DNA from: Strongyloides papillosus
Taxonomy: Eukaryota; Nematoda; Chromadorea; Rhabditida; Strongyloididae
Assembly: GCA_005656395.1 (NCBI GenBank)
Contig: SRSI01000073.1
Span: 372,001-436,000, forward strand
Reading direction: 5' to 3'
DNA: 64,000 bases
The position numbers were made by a program, and so were the translations under genes. The notes beneath the pieces are model-generated. The model saw only the letters and a list, made by a program, of their open reading frames with translations. It was not told where the DNA came from and made no database searches. Below, one piece after another: positions 46,776-58,108 of the stretch. How positions within the stretch are numbered: the first letter of the stretch is position 1; every line of letters starts with the position of its first letter.

Positions 46776-47989
46776 ATATTTTTATAAAAATATACATCCA
46801 AAATATTCTAATACCTACTTTAGAATAAAAAATCCTTGACTAACATCATGTAATTTCTATTTAATTGAATTTTTATATATTTAATATTAAAAAACCATTC
46901 ATTGTATTGTTCTTTAATTTTCAAGCATTTAAAAAAAAATCAAGGTTATATCTCGTCTTTTATCACATATTGTATTGCAAAATCAGTAGGAAATATACCA
47001 TCATCAGGCATTTATTATAAGCTTTTATTTCCGATACATAATTATTTGTGCGCTAAAATCTTTTCTGGAGACTTCTATAATTATCAAAAAACATACTATA
47101 TTTTATTAATAATTTGTTTACGAATATTACATTTTCTGACAAATAGAATAGCCTTGTCCTTTAAATAATAATTACTTTTTTATCTATTATTTGAAAGTAA
47201 TGAAAAAACTACCTTGGTGAAGTTTTCTTAATAGGCTAATTTTTATTTCATTTTTTAAAGAAATTATAAGATTTTTCTAAAAATTTGTCTTTATTTTTAT
47301 GATACTTTAAACCAAAGAAAAATGAGATTGTTTTAGTTAAAAAAATTCCTCTCTTATTTCATAGAATTGGTCTGAATATTTTTAAAAAATTGAATTAAGT
47401 TAATGTTAACAACAAATACAGAATTTTAAAATTTATTAGAAACATATTTTTTATATTGTTTATGAATTTAAGAATTCAATTAATTCAACATCCATGAATG
47501 TCCTTTGAAATGGTTTGAATAAATAAAATATGGGTTAAATAAATTTAATAAAGTTATCTTCAAATTTACAGAGAATACAAAATCAAAGTATAAAGAAACA
47601 AAAATTGTTTCAATCAAAGCAAACAATTAAATTAATGCCTACTTGTTTTTTTATTTAGCACTTAAAAACCATATAAAAAAATGTATTTTATTTTAAAATA
47701 TTCCTAACAGTATTTGTAATTTATATCATTCATCATGTAGTTAAATTTATTCAAAAATCTCAAAATTCATGTTTTATGATAAAATAAACATTTAAAATGT
47801 TACATTAAACTACCACAATTCTCTATTGAGTATAATTTTCTTTTTAAACTGATATTTTTTATACCATCTAAATAGTTATAAAGATATATCTGTTTTGTCA
47901 AAACAATTTTAGTATTTATAAAACATTTTAATTCTCCGTATTTTATAACAACAGTTTTTTTGTTTATATTTTTTTTATCCACTAAAAAT
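46776..47989. other. Intergenic, no gene seen
   Basis: 1.2 kb of AT-rich DNA between the second and third small HSP genes. An 88-codon frame at 46902-47168 has no recognisable features. I did not see a good heat-shock element before the third gene. Confidence 0.55.
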
Positions 47990-48485
47990 ATGGAAGAAGT
48001 TGATTGTAAGAGTAAATCTTCTACCTTTGATGAAGCTAAGAGATTTTTTGAAAATGCAGATAAACTTATGGAGACACCACTATATTGGACGCATTCAAAA
48101 TTTAATGATAAACATGAAATTGATAATAAGGTAGTCCAAGTAAAAGATACATCGTCTGATTTTTCAATTAAAATGGATGTTTCAAAGTTTGCACCCGATG
48201 AATTAAAGGTTGACATTCGTGGAAGGTGTCTTGTGGTCAAAGGGAAATGTGAAAAAACTGATGAAAACTCAATATTGGTAGGTTTGATGGTGAATATTTA
48301 TAATTATATTAATTCATAATTTATTATAGGTAAAGAAAACCTTTATTCGGAGTTGTTCTCTTCCGCATCATGTGAAAATAGAAGAAATTTCTAGTGAACT
48401 ATCTGATGAAGGTGTGTTAACAATTCATCAAAAAAAAGATTGTTTGGACAATGATAACATTAAAACTATTCCAATACATTTTTAG
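47990..48485 (+). CDS. Small heat-shock protein 3 of tandem cluster, divergent
   Basis: Exons are 47990-48277 and 48330-48485 (52-bp intron, phase 0, same position as in its two neighbours), encoding 147 residues. The domain is recognisable (FSIKMDVSKFAPDELKVDI, FIRSCSLPHHV, LSDEGVLTI) and the C-terminal anchor IPI is kept. The N-terminal arm is shorter and charged rather than Phe-rich, and the strand after the intron has lost several consensus residues. The absence of a clear heat-shock element suggests developmental rather than stress expression. The family is certain; its chaperone capacity is not. Confidence 0.9.
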
Positions 48486-49812
48486 AAGTAAATATTATGA
48501 AATATATTTTTTACTCATTTTCTATACTGTTTACCATTTTTTTCTCTTGTCAGCTAACCCATTAAAATGATATAAATCTCATTAACTGTTGTGTGTATGA
48601 TGGAAGATAAATGAAATTAAAAACAGCCTTTCAATCAACTATCCTATTACCGGAAATGTGAAAAGTATATTTTTGTCCTTATCACACACCAGCTATATTG
48701 GTATTGAATATTAAACATATTCTATATGGTATAACATTTATGTATATATATTATATTTTTTTTGTTAATTAAACGAAATTATAAGAACCATCCATTTTCT
48801 TTTTTTGCTCAATGTTATTCTTTTTTATCTTTATCTCCGCTTCAATGAAAGCCTTTTATATATTGTTTGTTTTAATTTATAGGGTTAAAACAAAAAATTA
48901 TATATCAAAAAGAAAAATAAATGGTTAACTTTGATATTAAAAGTAATAATTTAAGGAAAACGTAATATTTTATAGAAGAGTATAAAATATTTAAATATTA
49001 CTTTTATAGTAATTCTACATTAAAAATTTTTATTATTGAAACAAGTACTAACTATGGCGTTTTATTGTGAAGATCAACATTATTTACAACTCTCATTTTA
49101 GGGGATATTTTTTATCGCATCTTTTAATATTTTATTTTTTATTTTTCCCTTGTTAGAATTATTCTAAATTATTTTTTTATGAAGCGATAAATTTTAAAGA
49201 CAACTTGAAAATAAAAACGTATGTTATACTATCGTTCCTTTTGGTCTTTTATAAATACATGTTGTTGAGGCATAAAAGAGATTTAAACTTTAGAAAATCC
49301 ATTACTAAGTTTTTAAAAGGATTATGTCTTAAAGGTATTTCTTATAAACATATAATAATAATGTTTAATGTTTCATACACGTTAAAAACAAATTATAAAA
49401 GGGACGAAATATTAATTAAATACATTTTTGAAATAAGTATTGTAGTTAATATTTTTTTATAAAACAATTGATGTCATTAATACATAACATATATTTTGTA
49501 TCTAATTTTGAGCTAACTTTTCTTGTATAACGTTTAAAACGGCAAAATTAATATACATATATTGATAATTTTATAAACTACTAATGCTTAAAAACACTTT
49601 TATCGTAACATTTAAAAAATTCTAAGCCTATTTTAATATTTATTTAGTATTTATAATAAAATGTCTAAAAAATACATCTAAAAGAGAGTGTAAATATCAA
49701 GTTTCAGCTAATTTTTCATCGTCCTCTTTATTTTCTCTCATGGCAAATTTTTTTAATTTCTAGACATATTAAAGTTTTATAAATTAAGGTCTTAAAATAT
49801 TTTAAACTGACA
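48486..49812. other. Intergenic, no gene seen
   Basis: AT-rich sequence before the SK channel first exon. A plus frame at 49205-49462 looks random. Acceptor-like TTTCAG ends at 49707 and TTTCTAG at 49763, either of which could receive a spliced leader for the channel mRNA. Confidence 0.5.
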
Positions 49813-52170
49813 ATGACAACGGCAGCATTAAGAACTGGGATACTTTCTGATTTTAGTGGAAAGTCTTCAAGGATAACGTTGTATGCCTCTAAACGTAAGT
49901 TTATTTTCATAAAAATTTCCCATTTATTTTACTTTAAATATCTTCCTTATTACAAATAAATTTTTTTGATCTTTTTTCTAACTACTTCCAAGAACATTCT
50001 CTATTATCTGTTATTAACATAAATTATTATGTACGTATTTTAAGTAAAATTACTTGTTATCATTTATCAAAGATAATGTTTATTATGCTTTTTATTACAC
50101 ATATTTTCTTTAAAGACTGCTCCTAGCTTTAAATTAAATTTTAAAATTATGTTATTTATTTTTTTAATTGTTCAAGGAATCCTAGTAAAAATGTTGTTAT
50201 AATAAATGAATATAATATATACTTCATTTATGAGAAGGTTGGACAAAAATCAGAGAGTGTATCTCTACAATTTCTCTATATTTTTTATTATTTCATAAAA
50301 ATATATCCTAGTTAGAAGAAAAAAGTTATACATTATCCATTACTTTTCCTATCATATAATATATATATTTATGTGATATAAAAAAACACATACCAAGAAG
50401 ATTTAATCTTAATATTTATCTATATGGATTTAAAAGTACTTAATATGTACTATATTTTAATCAATCTAAAATATTAACTCATTACTAATAAATGTAAAAA
50501 TAGGAAAATTAAATAGCGAAATCATTAAAAAATTAGCACATTTATTATACATATATTATACTGTTAATTTTTTTCCTTATTCATCATCATCCATTAAATA
50601 ATTGATAGATATATATATATGTATTATGAATTTTTATTTAGCATTGAAGTCACATCAAACAGTGGAGGAAATTGATGTGTATCCGAATAAAAGAAATACA
50701 CTTGTTTATGGACAAGGGTATGCTAGAAAGATTTCAACTCCCTTAGATGCCAGAAAAAAGTTCCTCCTACGCCAACATTATAGGAGAAAAAAACTATTCT
50801 TTTGCTGGTTGGCACTTATCATTGGAATTTTAGGATTATTTTTAACAATTGTAGATGTTGAAATTTCAGCATATCAAGGTTACTTAAAAAACGTTTCCTG
50901 GTGGATACGAATAATTATTATTATATCAACTTTAATACTAGATTCATTGATAGTGTGTTATCATTACTATGAAGCTAAAGTAAGATTTGATTATTTTAAT
51001 TCTTTAATGTTTAATTTGAAATATAATTATAGTTAATTGCTCTAGAAGCAATGAATGATAATTGGCACTTTGGATGTAACAAAGGACATATAATGAAACT
51101 TATTTTTGAATTAATTATCTGTTCAATATGTCCACCAACTTATGATTATGTATTTAGATGGCCTAACTTGAATCCAGAAACAAATGTCATTGTACCTTCA
51201 TTTGATATCCCTCTTAATGTATTAATATCATTTCCAATGTTTTTTCGATTTTATCTTTTGGCAAGGTACCTTGTTTATAAAGCAAAAATATATACAAAAT
51301 CATCCACAAGAACAGTAGCAATTCTTGGACAAGTTTCTGTTAATTTTTCATTTGTCGTTAAAAGTGCACTTTTTACAGAACCATTAAAAGTTATCTCATT
51401 AAGTATTCTCTTGTTTTGGGTTTCTGCAGCATGGATGTTAACACAATGTGAAAGATATGCAGGTGAAAATGACATTAAAGCTATTTTCACATACTGTAAT
51501 TTTATTTGGTTTGAAATTGTGGTAAGTTCTGAATATATTTTTTATAAGGAATACTTTCGTTTTAATATTAATAAAATAATTTATTGCTATAATTAAAAAA
51601 ACATGATAATTTTAGACATTTTTTTCTATTGGATATGGTGATATCCAAGTAAAGACATATTGTGGAAGAGCTATAGCTATATCAACAGGAATTGTTGGAG
51701 CTGTTATGTCTTCCTTGATGACAGTTGTTATGGGAAGATGTTTATTGTTAACATTAGCTGAGAAAAGAGTTAATCAAGTAGTTTCTGAATCACAACTTCA
51801 GGTACAATACAAAAATGCTGCAGCAAAGGTTCTTCAAAGTATTTGGAGAATAACAAGATGCAGAATAAGACTAAGAGAAATAGATGAAGGATCTCTAACA
51901 TGTACTGGAATTGAAAAAAAAGTTACATTTCTTCTGAGAATGGAACAAAGAAAATTATTAGCAGCAATTTTGGAATTTAGGAAATTAAGATGGAGAATAA
52001 GGAAAAAAGTTGAGAATATTGACGAGTTGATTGTTTATAACAAAGCGTTTAATGAAACAAGGGAGAAAGTTCAGGTATTTAGAAACCGTCAACTTGAATT
52101 GAATAGAAACTTAGTTCAACTTTTTTCTAAAGTTGAAGATTTATCTAATTTGTTGTTAAATAGTAATTAA
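49813..52170 (+). CDS. kcnl: Small-conductance calcium-activated potassium channel (SK/KCNN type)
   Basis: Exons are 49813-49894, 50642-50979, 51033-51521 and 51616-52170, encoding 487 residues. S1 starts after RRKKLFFCW, S2 with IIIISTLILDSLIVCYHYYEAK, S3-S4 with FELIICSICPP and FDIPLNVLISFPMFFRFYLLARYLV, and S5 with LSILLFWVSAAWMLTQCERY. The pore is TFFSIGYGD (selectivity filter SIGYGD, 307-312) and S6 follows. The calmodulin-binding domain begins AAAKVLQSIW. Constitutively bound calmodulin opens these channels on calcium entry and hyperpolarises neurons or muscle. I propose the start MTTAALRTG at 49813: its GTAAGT donor joins in phase to the acceptor TTTTTATTTAG at 50641. An alternative ATG at 50626 lies in that acceptor. 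The 747-bp first intron is long for this window. Confidence 0.9.
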
Positions 52171-53399
52171 AAAAATTAAAATTTACGTGTAGTGTGTGTA
52201 TAATTTAAAATCGATAGTCTATACTATATTTTCAATATTATAAGAAGTAGTAATTCCATAAAAACTATTAGCCGTCTATTTTTCTATTTGGCATAATAAT
52301 AATTAATAACAAGTCAAAAAAATTTTTTTAATATTCTCTGTAGAATATTTTGTTTTTATAAATGGAAAACAGTGGAGACTTTAGAAATATTTATTTGGAT
52401 TAGAGCAAACATTTATTTTTGAAAAAGATTATATTTATATATTTCATTGTTAATCAAGTAAACAAAGTATTGAAAAAATTCCAATATAACTCTTAATAAT
52501 GTATTATAAAAATTTTAATAACCTATTATTTATAGTCTTAAAATAAAAGTTAATTGTTTAATGATAGTAATATGAAAAGGTATAAAAATTTTAAAAAATC
52601 CTTTTTGTATTATTTAATTTACTTTTTTATTGAATGAAATAGAAGTATAAAATGTATCATGAAAATTATTTTTATATTTCTCATAGCGCATTTCATAACT
52701 TAACATACTGTAAAAAATATAAAATAATCTCAAGGATTATGGTGTTAAAGTAGAAATATGGAAATTTATATTTTCTTTTTTAGAAAGATATTATGATATT
52801 AAATTTAAAAAAAATTATTAAAAATAAAATAGAAATGTGTCATACTAACATTTATTGAAAAAACTTTTAACACATAACAAACAAAATCAAACAAATTTAA
52901 AATTAACATTTTTATTTAAAATACTAACTATTAGAATTGACACATTTGCTGTCAATGCTGCAAGAGTTGTTTGACATCATTTGAAAAAAAATTATAATTT
53001 GTAAAGTTCATAAACCTTAAGATAACAGATTTTAGGTCATTTAAATTAGCAAAAGTTTCTACTCTCAGATAATGCTTCATAATTTTTAAATAAAAATAAT
53101 GTGTAAATAGAAGTCTGGTGGGTAAGATGAATGAATTATAGTTGAATTCTTCTAATTCAGTCGGCTTCTAGGCAGTCATTTTCGAAGCATTAACTTTTTA
53201 TCACTTACGACTTGAGATCACTCTAAACATAGTTTTTTTAAACAACAACAAATTTCAATTTCTACGATATTGCAAATATCTTGTAACAATAGACATACAA
53301 TATAAGTAAATTTTAGATGTTTAAAAAATGTGCACTAAAATCATTAATTATTTTTGTATAAATTATTGCAGTACATGATAAATACATTTAGAATTACTA
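52171..53399. other. Intergenic, no gene seen
   Basis: AT-rich DNA downstream of the SK channel. A slightly GC-richer patch at about 53110-53240 has no coding or RNA signal that I can recognise. Confidence 0.5.
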
Positions 53400-53577
53400 T
53401 ATCTTAATTTCTAATTCTTTATTTATAGTGAATAAAGTTGTTAAAATTATAACTTTTAAACATTTTAAATGATGTTTGGTTGTTTTTTTTGAAGATAATT
53501 GTAGTGCAAAAATCAAGAATTAGTTGTCATGCCAAAATGAATATCAAATCATTGAATTTGAAATAACATCTTTTGTC

Positions 53578-54220
53578 TTAATCCTTCACGTATGCTCTTC
53601 TTAAACTAGAAGATTTTTTAACATCATTTGGAGGATCACCAATATTATATTTTCGTTCTTCTTCTCCAATAAATTTTAAATGTCTATGTTTCATTTTACG
53701 CTTTTTAGAATTTTCGCCAATAATTGGTAATAATACTTCATTAGTATTTATTGTTGGCATTCTATTTCCACCTGGCACTTTAGGTTCAGGCAATTGAGCT
53801 TGGTTATGACTTTCGGAAACTGAAGGAAAAAGGTTTTCTTCACATTGAATATTAATTCTTCCTCTTCAATTACTTTTTTCATTTCACAATTTGGGTATAG
53901 TATATCAGAATTTTTGGGAGTAACAATACCTTCATATTCTTTTCTGTGAACAATGAAGCCACCACCAGAAGCATATGTTGCAATTAATTTTATTCTTATA
54001 TTTTCTGGTTTTATTGTGGATATTTTCTCATTATGTTTTGAATCATTCCTAATTTAGTTCTATAGTATTCAACTTTAAGAATAAACCGTTTTCCACGACG
54101 AGAATTTCTTATCATATAGTTGAGAAGCAAATATTTACTGGTATCATAAACAGATTAAAATTTTTCAAAAATGAAAAGTAGAGAACAAATGAGTATAAAT
54201 TATATTCTTAAGACAAACGT
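53578..54220 (-). pseudogene. Pseudogene copy of the secreted-protein gene at 54675-55334
   Basis: The minus-strand sequence aligns along its whole length with the intact neighbour but is broken. The start ATG is ACG (54220-54218), a stop codon interrupts the signal-peptide region at about codon seven, and two one-base deletions shift the frame, one after the LGMIQNIMRKYP-like segment and one near the equivalent of VIVGGRI. The last about 100 codons are open and still similar (KMKHRHLKF, RKYN, DPPN, SSSLRR). The C-terminal open frame alone should not be annotated as a gene. Confidence 0.85.
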
Positions 54221-54674
54221 ACTATACAATATTACATTTCAAAAATACCGAGTTAAAAATTTATGTAATTTATTTAATAGTCCACAATAAATATTGCATC
54301 TTGCGAACATAAATTAGCCTAATGTTATATTACTTGTTCAATTATCATTATATACAAGCATTTTTTTTTGATAGATGATTTCAATTAATTAGTTTTAGCT
54401 CAATATATAACTACTGTTAGTAAATTTTAAAATTTACTATCAATTCCCGTTATATGTAGATTATTACACTCTTTCATTATGCTAGATAATTTAATATTAC
54501 TATACCCTTATTTCTAATTCTTTATTTGTAGTAAAATAAAGTTGTTAGAATGGCATTTTTTTACATTTCAAATAATGTTTAATTTTTTCAAAAAAGTTTG
54601 TTGTAGTGTTAAAAGCAAAAACTACTTTTTATGACAAAATGAATCTCAAACTTTTAAAAAATACATTTTTTATT

Positions 54675-55334
54675 TTACTTTTTTGCATGTGTTCTTTTTA
54701 AACTAGAAGATTTTCTAACAACATTTGGAGGGTCTTCAACGTTATATTTTCGTATTTCGTTTCCGCCAAATTTTAAATGTCTATGCTTCATCTTGCGTTG
54801 TCTAGTCTTTTCATTAATAATTGGGATTAATTCTTCTTTAGTACTTATTGTTGGCATTTTATTTTCACTAGTTTTTTTGCCAGATGTTAGCACTTTAATC
54901 ATTTGAGCGTGTTTACTACTTTCAGGAACAGGAGGAAAAAGTTCTTCTTTACATTGAACAGTAATTCTTCCTCCGACAATTACTCTATCCATTTGGCAAC
55001 TTGGATACTGCATATCAGAATTTTTGGGCGTAAAAATAGCTTCGTATCTTTTGTGGTGAACAGTGACACCACCGTTAGCAGCAATTGTTGCAATTAATCT
55101 TATTCTTATATTTTCTGGTTTTACTTCTCGATATTTCTTCAATATGCTTTGAATCATTCCTAATTTAGTTCTATAGTATTCACCTTTTAAGATAAACCGT
55201 GTTCCATGACGTGGAGACTGTCTTATTATATAATTAAGAAATAAAGACTTGTTTTCAACACGATTAGATGAAGAAATTTCAAAAATAAAAAGTAGTGAAC
55301 AAATGAATATAAAATATAGTTTTAAGATGAACAT
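54675..55334 (-). CDS. Secreted basic protein of unknown family
   Basis: Single exon of 219 residues, starting at ATG 55334 (MFILKLYFIFICSLLF), a strong signal peptide cleaved near EISSS. Residues about 30-145 form a compact-looking domain with SPRHGTRFILKGEYYRTKLGM, ENIRIRLIATIAANGGVTVHHKRYEAI and two cysteines (PSCQMD, VQCKEE), which may pair. The C-terminal 75 residues are basic and probably disordered, ending KMKHRHLKF...SSSLKRTHAKK. I do not recognise the family; a cystatin-like or lineage-restricted fold is possible. A tandem pseudogene copy lies downstream, which shows the gene has recently duplicated. TATATA-like DNA stands upstream on the minus strand. Confidence 0.75.
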   Translation of the reverse strand: MFILKLYFIFICSLLFIFEISSSNRVENKSLFLNYIIRQSPRHGTRFILKGEYYRTKLGMIQSILKKYREVKPENIRIRLIATIAANGGVTVHHKRYEAIFTPKNSDMQYPSCQMDRVIVGGRITVQCKEELFPPVPESSKHAQMIKVLTSGKKTSENKMPTISTKEELIPIINEKTRQRKMKHRHLKFGGNEIRKYNVEDPPNVVRKSSSLKRTHAKK

Positions 55335-55610
55335 ACAATACAATATTACTTTTCAAAAGTACAGTGATGAAAATATATATAATATATTAAATATTGTATT
55401 TTGGAGACAAAATTTACATGATGTTATATTGCTTGTTTAATTGTCATAATATACAAGGATTTTTGAGTGATGGATGATTTTAGTTTAATATTCTTTAGCT
55501 CTATATATAACTATTGTTAACAAATATAAAAATTTACTATCAATTATGATTACATGTAGATCATTAATACATTACACTCTTCTATTTATATTATATAAAT
55601 ATAGAAAAAT

Positions 55611-58108
55611 AAATTGTGTTACCCGAAAGCCATACTTACAAAAGATTTCTCTAAAATTGTGATTATAATAAATTAATAATTTTCCAAGATTGTAATTATG
55701 TCATTCTTAAATTGTAAACTGATCTTTGTAAAAACATTTGTATTTTAAGATATAACTATTAAAGTTCAAATTTAATAATTAATATTAAAAAAGTAAAGAT
55801 AAAACATTTAATTATCTTTTACTGATAAAAATAGCGGAATTGTTTGTTGTAATAAAGTCAAATGATTTGCATGTGTTAAAAATTGTTAGTTGAACTAGAA
55901 AATTTTTTGCAATAAACAAACCAATAAATATTAATTGAATCTTAATATTTCTTTTTATATTATTAAAAGAATTAGTCAAATTAACCTTTTTAATATACTC
56001 TTAAAAACAAGTTTAATATTTCGCAAGTTATATTTTTATCTTGGAAATTTTAATAATATAAAGAAGTCGAAATAACAATTTTTATAGACTGCAAACAAAG
56101 TTATATTTGTAAAGTCTTTATGAATATTTATCTAATTATTATATTGCTAATAAGTTAATCGTTTTTATTTTGATAAATTAACTTTTTTAAATTTATTTCC
56201 ATGGATATTAAGTAAATTCTAAATAGAAAATCTAATAACATAATTTGATAATTTTAATGATACATATTTTTAGAAGTATGGGGTGTTTTCTCTTTGATTA
56301 TAAATCACAATTTTTAAATATTACTGATAAATTGTTCGAATAATTTAATGTCCAAATTGAATGTAGCTTTATATCGCTTTAAAAAATGCATTTAAGAATT
56401 TGATAAATTCAAAGATGACTTTTAATTATCAAGAGTCAGTAGCAAATATTCAAGAGACATATTTGTCTTTATCGGTCATTTCAAAGTATGTTTTAAAAGC
56501 AAAAAGATAAGATACAATTGAACAGATGAAAGAGTAACAAAAGGAGTTACATAAAAATTAAAATAGAATTGTTAAAATATTTTAAAAATAATTTTACATA
56601 AAAATATTTAGTGTTATAAAAAGTAAATATTATTAGGACTATTTTAGTTTTAATTCGTCAAAAACAAAATTTTGACTAACCAAAAACTGTGCTAAAATAT
56701 TATTGTTTTTAAAGTAAATAAGTATTTAAAAGTTAAGAATAACATATTTCAAAATTAAGAACAATTATTTAATTGTCTACTGAGTAATATTTAAATATAT
56801 TCAAACTTCTCTAGTCCACAATGGTAAATGAATTGTAGGCTTATTTATAGAAGACAAAGGAAAAAATTTAGCATTGGCTAACATATATAAATATATCTAA
56901 ACATTTAGGAGTATATATATGTCGTATTATTATAATTTTTTAAGTAAATTTAAGAAAACATTATTTATATGGAAATACTATTAAAAAATAAACATTTATT
57001 TTTGTTGATAGAAAATCTTAGAGCATTTTTAAGATTATTTTATCGTAGTAATTTTAATGAGATATAAATTTACGACACTAATTATTATCTCTGGGTCATT
57101 TGATAGTTTTAAATTTATCATAATAATCTTATAAATATTAATATTTAAGGCTTTAATTTTATTTTCTCAAATTGCTGTATTCATCTCGTTCTTTGAATTT
57201 TTATAATATTAACCGTAACTCTAAATATATTTATGCAATTTATTATAGCTATTTCATTAATTTAAAATGTTTTAATATTATAAATAGAATATAATTTTAA
57301 AAGAAAATATATATTGGTAATAATTATAAAATTGTTTTTGGGAAGTACATGTTCTTTTTACTAATAATGGAAAACATTTCAGCAATTTTATGACAATGTA
57401 CTAGTTTAATATAACAGTAAATATATCTCACACATATTTTCTTTTATTCAACATTTATCTTTTCTTGCTTATAAATTTTCATATTGTATTAGTAATCCTT
57501 TTACGCACCATATTTTTCATCCATCTTAAGATTATAAATATGCTCAATTCAATTATTATTTCTTTATTTCTTAATTTAAAAAATTTAGCATTCAGGAGGA
57601 GTAAAAGTAATTTGACTATTCAAAAATGATTTTTTTAGTTAAGCTAGCTTTGTTTTTTCTAAAGCTACTCTCAAGATTGGAAAAATAAAATTTTGAAAAT
57701 AATTTTTTTAGTAAATAATTCACCTAATTATTTTCCAAATTATTCATTAAATTAGAATTTAGTAAATAACATCTACATAACGAATTCCAGAGCAAAATAT
57801 TATTTATAATAATGAACTTTATAAATTTTTATTTTTTCTAGAAAAAAAAGTGATTAAAAAGAGTTTTTTGTAAATATAATTTTTAATATAACTGGAATTT
57901 TTAGCCTGTACCATGTATAATTTAAACAGAAATATATTTAAATTTCGCATTCTTATTGAAATAAAACATTTAAAGGTCATAATATATGACAAAATATTTA
58001 AAAAACTATTTTACATTTTTTTAAAAGATATTATATATTTATTATAACGATTTTATATTAATTTATTTTACTGAATAATTTTTTAGGGTGTTTTAAGTGA
58101 TAAATATT
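55611..58108. other. Intergenic AT desert, 2.5 kb
   Basis: No open frame of interest, RNA gene or tandem repeat is visible. Just before the next gene an acceptor-like AATTTTTTAG ends at 58086, 22 bp upstream of the SLC26 ATG, a possible spliced-leader site. Confidence 0.6.

Larger units (their letters stand above)
53400..55610. repeat. Tandem duplication, two units of about 1.1 kb
   Basis: Unit one covers roughly 53400-54485 and unit two 54500-55610. Matching landmarks: CTAATTCTTTATTT at 53411 and 54513; the gene starts at 54220 and 55334; AATTTACTATCAATT at 54431 and 55531. The offsets are 1100-1114 bp. Similarity includes 3' flank, gene and 5' flank, so the duplication was of genomic DNA and not by retroposition. 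Copy one carries the pseudogene, copy two the intact gene. Confidence 0.85.

Noticed and set aside
46902..47168. 88-codon frame between small HSP genes 2 and 3
   Set aside because: No similarity to sHSPs or other families and no splice context.
50626..50641. ATG at 50626 as the SK channel start
   Set aside because: It sits in the polypyrimidine tract of a good acceptor, and the upstream exon at 49813 joins in phase. It stays possible as an alternative start.
53578..53793. 71-codon C-terminal frame as a real gene
   Set aside because: It is the surviving end of the pseudogene copy and starts at a non-ATG codon.
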